Of a DNA stretch of 5,258 bases, positions 1-5,100 are shown one piece after another (position 1 is the first letter of the stretch; every line of letters starts with the position of its first letter). The stretch is from positions 1-5,258 of the forward strand of contig JAFQLN010000009.1 of assembly GCA_017414585.1 (NCBI GenBank), in the 5' to 3' direction. Source of the stretch: Clostridia bacterium (lineage in GTDB: Bacteria > Bacillota_A > Clostridia > Oscillospirales > CAG-272). The notes below the pieces were generated by a model that was not told the origin of the DNA, did no database searches, and saw nothing but the letters and a program-made list of their open reading frames with translations. The translations under genes and the position numbers were made by a program.

Positions 1-52
1 AATTTGAAGTTGAAGGTATATCTGTCAGGTGTCCGTTCGGTCTGCACCAAAG

Positions 53-114
53 CCTTCCCCTGAATGAACTTTGTTCATTCTGTGGGGAAGGTGTCACGAA
101 GTGACGGATGAGGG
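53..114. repeat. Left-arm hairpins of element A
   Basis: CCTTCCCC (53-60) pairs with GGGGAAGG (84-91), and inside it GAATGAAC (62-69) pairs with GTTCATTC (73-80) around a TTT loop, giving a long near-perfect hairpin. A second short hairpin follows at once: GTCAC (93-97), GAA loop, GTGAC (101-105). The segment ends in GACGGATGAGGG, whose inverse is at 219-230. Stacked hairpins with no clear T tract fit a structured repeat better than an intrinsic terminator. Confidence 0.75.
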
Positions 115-130
115 AAAAAACAGGCAATTT

Positions 131-188
131 GGTATTCTATACCTGCGTAGGCTGTTCTCTATACCTGTGTTAATGGTATTCTATACCT
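131..188. repeat. Three 13-bp dyads at exact 22-bp spacing
   Basis: The 13-mer GGTATTCTATACC, itself a dyad (GGTAT-TCT-ATACC), occurs at 131-143 and identically at 175-187. A degenerate middle copy, TGTTCTCTATACC, is at 153-165. Start-to-start distance is exactly 22 bp each time, about two helical turns, while the 9 bp between the copies are unrelated. The array sits in the centre of element A and looks like a spaced set of protein-binding sites or a small iteron array. No function can be assigned. Confidence 0.6.
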
Positions 189-218
189 ATAAAATTTTAC
201 CCGAATTTCACATTCTCA

Positions 219-284
219 CCCTCATCCGTCAAAATTCCGCATTTTCAATGCGAAATTTTGCCACCTTCCCCACAAGGGGGAAGG
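219..284. repeat. Right-arm hairpins of element A
   Basis: CCCTCATCCGTC (219-230) is the exact inverse of 103-114. It is followed by a hairpin in which GCATT (239-243) pairs with AATGC (247-251) and AAAATT (231-236) pairs with AATTTT (254-259) across a small internal loop. CCTTCCCC (264-271) then pairs with GGGGAAGG (277-284) around ACAAG. The outer pairings mirror the left arm at 53-114, but the inner hairpins differ in sequence, so structure is conserved more than sequence. Confidence 0.7.
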
Positions 285-366
285 CTTGGTTCAAATCTTT
301 TTTTCACCTGACAGACATCTTGTTAACTTCAAATTGAATTTCTAAAGTAAATGCTGTTGCCGTGAT

Positions 367-2577
367 TTATTCCGCACCGCCCGTCATGCGGCTGATGATT
401 TCATCCGAGCGGAGTTTGTCCTCGCGGTATGCTTTGCGGAGCAGTTCCGAGGGACTGAATTCGTCGTATTTCTCAAACACAGGCGCTTCCGTGGGACTGA
501 TGAGCGCGTCGAGATCCATGCCTTCCGCGGCGATTTTTTCCGCGATCATGCGCATCATATCCTCGCCCCGTCCGCCCTCCAGCTTGAAGGTCATATAGTA
601 GCACCCTTCAAAATCCATACCGGACAGCTTGAATTTTCCCGCATTGCGGACCAGATAGCGGCGGAGCGTGCGGAAACTGCGCGTGCCGAGCCACGGGAAC
701 AGTGCCCATGTATAGCCGCCGAGGGGAAGAATGCACGAGTCGCACAGTCCGGTATTTCTCGCCACGGCTCTCGCAACGCGGAGTCTTGCCAGCGCACCTT
801 CGCGGAGGTAGGGATATTCGGTATCCTCCCGCAGCACCTGCCGCATCCGTTCCAGAATGCGCGTATGCACTTCGCCGTAGTCGCCGGGCCAGCTGATTTC
901 CATTTTGCCCTGCACGGCTTTGACGTAGATCAGGCGGCGCGGGATATCGAGTTCCTCCACTTCCCACACACGTCCGGCAAGGGCAAAGCGGTCTCCCACC
1001 GGCGGAGGCGTTGTGATCACACCGATTTCATCCGATTCGCACCGAACCGTATAGTCTTCGGTATCCTTGAAAACGGCGTAGAACTTGAACGAATTCACCA
1101 GCCGTTCCCCGCGCAGACCGACAATCAGCTCCCGCTCCTCGGTCATCTCAAGCCAGTCATTGTTGACCATGGAGAGCAGAAGCGTTTTGTAGTCCGTCTC
1201 TTCAATATACTGAAACGGCGGCAGAGACAGCACCTTTGCGGCAAGCTCTTTCGCCGTAATCGCGCCGGAGGACGCAGCCATGGAGAGCGTCTGCTGGAAC
1301 AGGAGGGAGAACGGGCATTTTCTCAGCAGCGGCGGCTCAATAAAACGCTCCTCAATATACAGCTGCACAATGGCAATGGCTTTGAGAAGATCCCACGGAA
1401 TGAGCTGCGGCAGAGGGGTATTCGGGAGCGCCGTTTCTTCGCGGAAGACCATCATCATTTCCGGCGGATCCCCGCGTCTGCCGCTCCGTCCGAGTCTCTG
1501 CAGAAAGGACGAAACCGTGTTCGGCGAGCCCTGCTGGATAACGCGCTCAAGCCGTCCGATGTCGATACCCAGCTCCATGGTGACGGTTGCGCACGCCACG
1601 GCTTTGATATCGTCGTCCTTCATCTTCATTTCGGCTTCTTCGCGGATGCTGGCGGAGAGAAAACCGTGGTGGATGAGGAACACGTCCGGCTCGTTCCGGT
1701 AAGCGGCGATTTCACGAAGCGTTGCGCAGATGTACTCCGTCTCCTCGCGGGAGTTGGAGAAGACGATGGCTTTTTTGTTTTTTGTTGCGTCGTAGATGTA
1801 TTCGTACCCGTGATCGAGGGAAATGCGTTCTTCGCGCCGGTTGCCGACCGGGGTGATTTCCTCGGCGACATCCACGTTCCGGATATAGAAATGCTCCATC
1901 CCCAGCCGCCATTTCACCTTAGCCGGAGGGATTGCCGGAATGGTTGTCTCCCGTCCGCTGCCCGCACCGAGCCACGCCGCCGCACGGTCCATATCTCCGA
2001 GCGTTGCGGACAGTCCGATGCGCCGGGGAGACACGCCGGTTTTATCGCGCAGTCTGGCAAGCTGACAGATGATCTGGTTGCCGCGGTCGGAGCCGGTGAG
2101 GGTGTGGATTTCGTCGATGACGATGTATCTGAGATCCCCGAACAGGCGGATGAGATCGGACGAACGGGTGATGAGCATGGCTTCGAGGGATTCCGGGGTA
2201 ATCTGCAGAATGCCGCGCGGATTTTTGAGCGCTTTCTGCTTATGCGAAGCCGCGACGTCGCCGTGCCAGTGGTAGACGGGGATGCCCGTTTCGTCGCAGA
2301 GTTCCGAAATCCGTCCGAACTGGTCGTTGATGAGGGATTTAAGCGGAGCGATATAGACAGCACCGATGGACTGGGGCATATCGTCATAGAATTCGGAGAG
2401 AATCGGGAAGAAGGCGGCTTCCGTTTTGCCCGATGCGGTCTGGGACGGGAGCAGGAGATTCGTGTCCGATCCGAAGAGGATTTCGGCGGCGGCAACCTGC
2501 ACGGGCGAGAGCGCATCCCAGCCGTGGGAGTAGATATATTCCCGTATGAAGGGGGAGTAAAGGTCAAAGACGGACAT
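367..2577 (-). CDS. Lhr-like DEAD/DEAH-box (superfamily 2) ATP-dependent helicase
   Basis: This is a complete 736-residue cytoplasmic protein, expected to use ATP to translocate on and unwind nucleic acid. The helicase motifs are visible in order: a Q-motif-like LSPVQ (residues 23-27), Walker A QTASGKT (46-52), APLKSL (77-82), ITPESL (126-131), Walker B DEIH (155-158), motif III SAT (190-192), motif V ATVTMELGIDIG (330-341) and motif VI QRLGRSGRRGD (360-370). The motif V and VI wording is typical of the Lhr family rather than RecQ or UvrB. About 360 residues follow, which in Lhr-type proteins form winged-helix and beta-rich domains. The protein is about half the length of E. coli Lhr and lacks an evident cysteine-cluster domain. 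The start at 2577 is supported by AAAGGAG on the minus strand at 2584-2590. In the family the role is RNA or DNA processing and repair; the exact role here is unknown. Element A abuts its stop codon. Confidence 0.95.
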   Translation of the reverse strand: MSVFDLYSPFIREYIYSHGWDALSPVQVAAAEILFGSDTNLLLPSQTASGKTEAAFFPILSEFYDDMPQSIGAVYIAPLKSLINDQFGRISELCDETGIPVYHWHGDVAASHKQKALKNPRGILQITPESLEAMLITRSSDLIRLFGDLRYIVIDEIHTLTGSDRGNQIICQLARLRDKTGVSPRRIGLSATLGDMDRAAAWLGAGSGRETTIPAIPPAKVKWRLGMEHFYIRNVDVAEEITPVGNRREERISLDHGYEYIYDATKNKKAIVFSNSREETEYICATLREIAAYRNEPDVFLIHHGFLSASIREEAEMKMKDDDIKAVACATVTMELGIDIGRLERVIQQGSPNTVSSFLQRLGRSGRRGDPPEMMMVFREETALPNTPLPQLIPWDLLKAIAIVQLYIEERFIEPPLLRKCPFSLLFQQTLSMAASSGAITAKELAAKVLSLPPFQYIEETDYKTLLLSMVNNDWLEMTEERELIVGLRGERLVNSFKFYAVFKDTEDYTVRCESDEIGVITTPPPVGDRFALAGRVWEVEELDIPRRLIYVKAVQGKMEISWPGDYGEVHTRILERMRQVLREDTEYPYLREGALARLRVARAVARNTGLCDSCILPLGGYTWALFPWLGTRSFRTLRRYLVRNAGKFKLSGMDFEGCYYMTFKLEGGRGEDMMRMIAEKIAAEGMDLDALISPTEAPVFEKYDEFSPSELLRKAYREDKLRSDEIISRMTGGAE

Positions 2578-2591
2578 GGCATTCTCCTTTG

Positions 2592-2629
2592 AAAGCGGGG
2601 AGCGAACCGTACCGGCTGTCCGCCGCTTT
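2592..2629 (-). promoter_or_regulatory. Possible stem in the helicase leader next to its ribosome binding site
   Basis: In the transcribed minus strand, AAAGCGG (plus 2623-2629) can pair with CCGCTTT (plus 2592-2598) around a loop of about 24 nt. The 3' arm ends two bases before the AAAGGAG ribosome binding site at 2584-2590. Such a stem could tune initiation, but it is short and may be chance. Read on the plus strand it is followed by six Ts (2627-2632), so a weak plus-strand terminator is an alternative, although no plus-strand gene lies upstream. Confidence 0.3.
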
Positions 2630-2658
2630 TTTCGTTTGGATGATCGTTATTTTCTTTT

Positions 2659-2688
2659 ATTGTACATGAAAACCCGTGCGTCTGTCAA
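2659..2688 (-). promoter_or_regulatory. Sigma-A promoter for the helicase gene
   Basis: Read on the minus strand there is a perfect -35 box TTGACA (plus 2683-2688), an 18-bp spacer, and a -10 box TACAAT (plus 2659-2664), one base from consensus. Transcription would start near 2652, giving a leader of about 75 nt before the start codon at 2577. The -35 box is about 20 bp from the left end of element B. Confidence 0.8.
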
Positions 2689-2699
2689 GAATAGAATAG

Positions 2700-2708
2700 A
2701 ATCTTATC
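2700..2708. repeat. Left copy of a 9-bp direct repeat flanking element B
   Basis: AATCTTATC here is repeated exactly at 3089-3097, at the other border of element B. Its last two bases overlap the TC of the conserved TCACGGC end, so the true target-site duplication may be 7 bp (AATCTTA), an imperfect 8 bp, or 9 bp. Confidence 0.6.
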
Positions 2709-2780
2709 ACGGCAGCATTTACTTTCGCAATAAAATTTGAAGTTGACGATGTTTCAGCGGATATACGATCGTTTCCAAGT

Positions 2781-2917
2781 AGGGGAGGGGCTTGCTCCTC
2801 CCGCGAAAAAATCAGGTACGCACTATAGGGGGAGGGGCTTGCTCCTCCCGTGAAAGAATCAGGTACGCACTATAGGGGGAGGGGCTTGCTCCTCCCGTGA
2901 AAGAATCAGGTACGCAC
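2781..2917. repeat. Three tandem 46-47 bp palindromic units
   Basis: Units begin at 2781, 2827 and 2874 (periods 46 and 47), the third losing its last few bases. Each has a GC-rich hairpin, GGGAGGGGC / GCTCCTCCC with a very small loop and one G-T pair, followed by TGAAAGAATCAGGTACGCAC (unit 1 reads CGAAAAAATCAGG...). Units 2 and 3 are identical over their shared length, which suggests recent slippage or recombination. They resemble REP/BIME-type palindromic units. No T tract follows the stems, so they are poor intrinsic terminators. Confidence 0.85.
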
Positions 2918-2978
2918 GTGATTTTATAAACAAATCGTCCGTGAAGATAATAAAATACGGTTTATCCAAATCATTCGA

Positions 2979-3003
2979 CGGGAGGAGCAAGCCCCTCCCC
3001 TAC
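2979..3003. repeat. Inverted fourth copy of the palindromic unit
   Basis: This 25-bp stretch is the exact reverse complement of 2779-2803 and of 5172-5196. Together with the direct units at 2781-2917 it brackets the element B core with inverted repeats, a geometry that permits core inversion by recombination. Confidence 0.85.
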
Positions 3004-3088
3004 CGGATTTTGGATATTTCTTCACCCGTCACCAATGCAATAACTTCAAATTTACTATATTATGATAAGTAAACGCTGCTGCCGTGAC

Positions 3089-3097
3089 AATCTTATC
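3089..3097. repeat. Right copy of the 9-bp direct repeat flanking element B
   Basis: AATCTTATC matches 2700-2708 exactly and directly follows the element end GCTGCCGTGAC. It is the likely right half of a target-site duplication. Confidence 0.6.
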
Positions 3098-3168
3098 CCT
3101 GCCGTACAGCGGAAAACGCACGCTTTCCCTGCGGCACGGATGCACGATATACCGAACGGAGGACGGAT

Positions 3169-4623
3169 ATGCTGACAAAGGAAAAACTGACGCTCGGACA
3201 GAACGAAGACTGCTTTGCACCGCTCAGAGAAGACATACACTGCACGGCGGCGGTGGTGGGCGGCGGACTGACGGGGGTATGCCTTGCGTACCTGCTTGCC
3301 GAAAAGGGGGTGGACACAGTTCTGTTGGAGCAGGGCACGCTCGCCGGGGGCAAAACGGGACGCAGTACGGCAAAAGTAACGCTGGCACACGAGAATATCT
3401 ACTCGTCCCTGACCGAACGCATTTCCGCAGAAGCGGCACGGAAATATGCGGCGGCGAACAAGGCGGGCTTTGCCTTTATCCGGCGATGTCCGGCGGGGCA
3501 TCTGTCGGACTGTGAGCGGGACTTTTACCTCTACGCCCTGTACGGGGAGACAAGGCTTGAGCGGGAATACCGCGCCATGCAGGAATACGGCATCGACTGC
3601 ATCCGATGTACGGACACGCCCCTGCCCTTTCCCCACAAGGCGGCAGTCCGGCTTCCGAAACAGCTGGCGATTGATCCGCAGGCATTTGTCCGTGCGCTGG
3701 CAGAACAGGGGAATTTCCGCTGTTTCACGCACACGAAAGCGCTGCGTCTCTCCGACCATGTTCTGCAGTGCGGCGGCTACCGGGTAACGGCTGACATGAC
3801 GGCGTACTGCGTCAACTACCCGGTTTCCCTCGGCGCCATGGCAGCTCCTCTCAAGCTGAGCCGGAAGACGTCCTCGGCGGTTTTATTCCGTTCGGACAGC
3901 GGTTTTTCCTTTCCGGATGTGATGGCATACGGCATTGACGGCGGACACGGCTTCCGTTATGTCTCCGGCGGCAGACTGCTCGTCAGCGGCGAGACCCACC
4001 GCGGCGCACCGATGCCGGACGCAGAAGCACGCATCACGGAAGCTGTCCGCGCGTTTGCACCGGATGCCGAAATCGAAGCGGCATGGACGAACAACGACAC
4101 CTACACCCACGACGGGATTCCGTATGCCGGCAAAGTCGGCGGCGTATGGACAGCGTGCGGCTACGGTGCGTGGGGGATGACGAATGCGGCGGGCGCAGCG
4201 GTGATTCTCGCGGAGCAGATGACGGGCGGGGAGGTCTGGTATGCGGATATTTTCTCGCCCGCGCGGAATTTTCTCCGGGGAGGAAAGCGGGAATTCTCGG
4301 AGCACATCGGAACGGCGGTCAGCGGTATGGCAAAGCATCTGTCTTCTCTGCCGGAGAGAAAAGCGTCCGAATTTCTGCCGGGCGAAGGGGGAATTGCGGC
4401 AGACCACGGCAGAAAGGTCGGCGCGTACCGGGACGAAGACGGGCGGCTGTACATTGTGTCGCTCCGCTGTCCGCATCTCGGCTGTTCGCTTGAATGGAAC
4501 CGCACGGACAGCACATGGGACTGCCCCTGTCACGGTTCGCGCTTTTCCGCCGCAGGGGATTGTCTGTCGAATCCCGCCGGGCACAGCATCCTGCTGGAAG
4601 TACGGGACGGGGCGCGGGAATAA
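3169..4623 (+). CDS. FAD-dependent oxidoreductase with C-terminal Rieske [2Fe-2S] domain (YhfW-like)
   Basis: This is a complete 484-residue protein with no signal peptide or membrane segment, so probably cytoplasmic. Residues 26-54 form a Rossmann FAD-binding fold: AAVVGGGLTG (GxGxxG at 31-36) ending in the acidic LLEQ (Glu54) expected to bind the FAD ribose. TGRSTAKVT (63-71) and GYGAWGMTNA (331-340) are typical of the DAO (D-amino-acid oxidase-like) flavoprotein family. Residues about 405-478 are a Rieske domain with both ligand boxes intact: CPH (Cys434, His436) and CPCH (Cys452, His455). This arrangement matches the Bacillus YhfW type of FAD/Rieske oxidoreductases, whose substrate is not established to my knowledge. 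Electrons presumably pass between the FAD and the iron-sulfur cluster. The start is supported by GGAGG at 3158-3162, six bases upstream. It is divergent from the helicase and convergent with the small gene at 4686-5006. No clear promoter is visible. Confidence 0.93.
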   Translation: MLTKEKLTLGQNEDCFAPLREDIHCTAAVVGGGLTGVCLAYLLAEKGVDTVLLEQGTLAGGKTGRSTAKVTLAHENIYSSLTERISAEAARKYAAANKAGFAFIRRCPAGHLSDCERDFYLYALYGETRLEREYRAMQEYGIDCIRCTDTPLPFPHKAAVRLPKQLAIDPQAFVRALAEQGNFRCFTHTKALRLSDHVLQCGGYRVTADMTAYCVNYPVSLGAMAAPLKLSRKTSSAVLFRSDSGFSFPDVMAYGIDGGHGFRYVSGGRLLVSGETHRGAPMPDAEARITEAVRAFAPDAEIEAAWTNNDTYTHDGIPYAGKVGGVWTACGYGAWGMTNAAGAAVILAEQMTGGEVWYADIFSPARNFLRGGKREFSEHIGTAVSGMAKHLSSLPERKASEFLPGEGGIAADHGRKVGAYRDEDGRLYIVSLRCPHLGCSLEWNRTDSTWDCPCHGSRFSAAGDCLSNPAGHSILLEVRDGARE

Positions 4624-4680
4624 AAAATCCGCAGACGCAAAAAAACCTCCGTTTTACGGGAGGTTCTCCGGTCTGCGGAT
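4622..4680 (-). terminator. Double-stem intrinsic terminator between convergent genes
   Basis: On the minus strand an inner stem, AACCTCC / GGAGGTT (plus 4659-4665 with 4644-4650), is followed by a T7 run (plus 4639-4645). An outer 10-bp perfect stem, ATCCGCAGAC (4627-4636) with GTCTGCGGAT (4671-4680), encloses it and is followed on the minus strand by a second T run (plus 4622-4627) that overlaps the oxidoreductase stop codon. It begins six bases after the stop of the 4686-5006 gene and clearly serves that gene. On the plus strand the same stems lack a good T tract, so termination of the oxidoreductase transcript here would be weaker. Confidence 0.85.
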
Positions 4681-4685
4681 CTGTA

Positions 4686-5006
4686 TCAGCCGAGGTAGCG
4701 TTCGAGCCATGCGAGTCCGATATCGAAAGCATCGTTCAGCCCGCTCTTCATGCCTTCCTTGACGACACGGCTGCTCTGCGGAAGCGAGGTGTCGGTGGAA
4801 AGAAGCTGGACATAAACCTGATCCGGCACCTTTCTGCCGCGGAATTCCTTTTCCGACATGATAATCATCTGGAGAATATATTTATCCGTTACGTTTCCGT
4901 AGCAAATCACATTGTCTTCGCGCACGAGCGGACGGTTTTTATACAGAACAAAATCCCCTTCAACCGTGGACGCAACATCCTTTTTGTCAATCACCCATTC
5001 TGCCAT
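4686..5006 (-). CDS. Conserved-looking small hypothetical protein, 106 residues
   Basis: I do not recognise this family. The protein starts MAEWVIDKKDVASTVEGDFV and is soluble, with no signal peptide or membrane segment. The middle (residues 17-50) alternates hydrophobic and polar residues (DFVLYKNRPLVRE, NVICYGN, KYILQMIIM), suggesting a small beta-sheet fold; VYVQLLSTD (65-73) adds another likely strand. The end (residues 79-105) looks helical (VVKEGMKSGLNDAFDIGLAWLERYL). An upstream in-frame ATG at 5060 is rejected because it lies before the predicted transcription start. The start at 5006 has the ribosome binding site GGAAGGAG seven bases upstream. A strong promoter and a strong terminator make it a single-gene unit that is probably well expressed. 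No role can be inferred from its neighbours. Confidence 0.85.
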   Translation of the reverse strand: MAEWVIDKKDVASTVEGDFVLYKNRPLVREDNVICYGNVTDKYILQMIIMSEKEFRGRKVPDQVYVQLLSTDTSLPQSSRVVKEGMKSGLNDAFDIGLAWLERYLG

Positions 5007-5013
5007 AGTGGTA

Positions 5014-5021
5014 CTCCTTCC
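5014..5021 (-). promoter_or_regulatory. Ribosome binding site fixing the start at 5006
   Basis: The minus strand reads GGAAGGAG followed by seven bases and ATG at 5006. This is close to the ideal Firmicutes Shine-Dalgarno arrangement and decides against the longer in-frame start at 5060. Confidence 0.85.
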
Positions 5022-5048
5022 CTTATACAATACTGTGATCTTCTTTAT

Positions 5049-5077
5049 ATTATACAGCATTTATGCGCAGAAGTCAA
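5049..5077 (-). promoter_or_regulatory. Near-consensus sigma-A promoter for the small gene
   Basis: Minus strand: -35 TTGACT (plus 5072-5077), a 17-bp spacer, and a perfect -10 TATAAT (plus 5049-5054). Transcription should begin near 5042, leaving a leader of about 36 nt before the start codon at 5006. The left end of element C lies about 23 bp upstream of the -35 box. Confidence 0.9.
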
Positions 5078-5100
5078 GGATTACTTTTCGACAGACGGGG

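Larger units (their letters stand above)
1..365. mobile_element. Element A: MITE-like non-coding repeat element, left end cut by the window
   Basis: This is a non-coding stretch built of nested inverted repeats. From the outside inwards, AATTTGAAGTT (1-11) pairs with 325-335, TCTGTCAGGTG (21-31) with 305-315, AGCCTTCCCC (51-60) with 277-286, and GACGGATGAGGG (103-114) with 219-230. Outside the right arm, 322-361 is a 40-bp end that recurs inverted at 5101-5140 with a single mismatch, and the last bases GCCGTGA (359-365) match the right end of element B. By symmetry the left end should lie just before position 1. No transposase or credible reading frame is present. Arm symmetry and recurrence of the ends suggest a MITE-like element moved in trans. 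The right border touches the stop codon of the helicase at 367-369. Family assignment is inference; the inverted repeats are seen directly. Confidence 0.75.
2707..3087. mobile_element. Element B: complete MITE-like element with GC-rich palindromic units
   Basis: This is a non-coding element of about 381 bp. Its ends are degenerate inverted repeats: TCACGGCAGCATTTACTT on the left, and on the right (reverse complement) TCACGGCAGCAGCGTTTACT, each followed within about 20-30 bp by AAATTTGAAGTT (2734-2745; inverse near 3042-3053). Inside are three tandem palindromic units (2781-2917), a 64-bp core (2917-2980), an inverted palindromic unit (2979-3003) and an AT-rich right arm. The borders carry a 9-bp direct repeat. 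No open reading frame of note is present, so mobilisation would need a transposase from elsewhere. It separates the divergently transcribed helicase and oxidoreductase genes and may have displaced the original promoter of the latter, for which I see no convincing -35/-10 pair. Confidence 0.75.

Noticed and set aside
71..337. An 88-codon plus-strand frame in element A
   Set aside because: It runs through hairpin arms and the dyad array; the codons merely translate repeat sequence and there is no ribosome binding site.
865..2592. A 575-codon plus-strand reading frame opposite the helicase gene
   Set aside because: It lies antisense to a protein with every helicase motif intact. Its translation is rich in His, Arg, Phe and Asp without a recognisable domain, and it has no good ribosome binding site. 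Long antisense frames are common in GC-rich genes.
2592..2632. Plus-strand intrinsic terminator (AAAGCGG / CCGCTTTTTT)
   Set aside because: No plus-strand transcript is expected to reach it and the loop is long; it is listed only as a possible leader stem.
2781..3003. CRISPR array
   Set aside because: The units are contiguous tandem repeats with no unique spacers, include an inverted copy, and lie in an element with terminal inverted repeats; no cas genes are present.
3169..4584. Several 70-230 codon frames on both strands within the oxidoreductase gene
   Set aside because: All are shadows of the single frame that carries the FAD and Rieske motifs.
5007..5060. An 18-residue N-terminal extension of the small minus-strand gene
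   Set aside because: The upstream ATG overlaps the -10 region of the promoter and precedes the predicted transcription start, while the ATG at 5006 has an ideal ribosome binding site.
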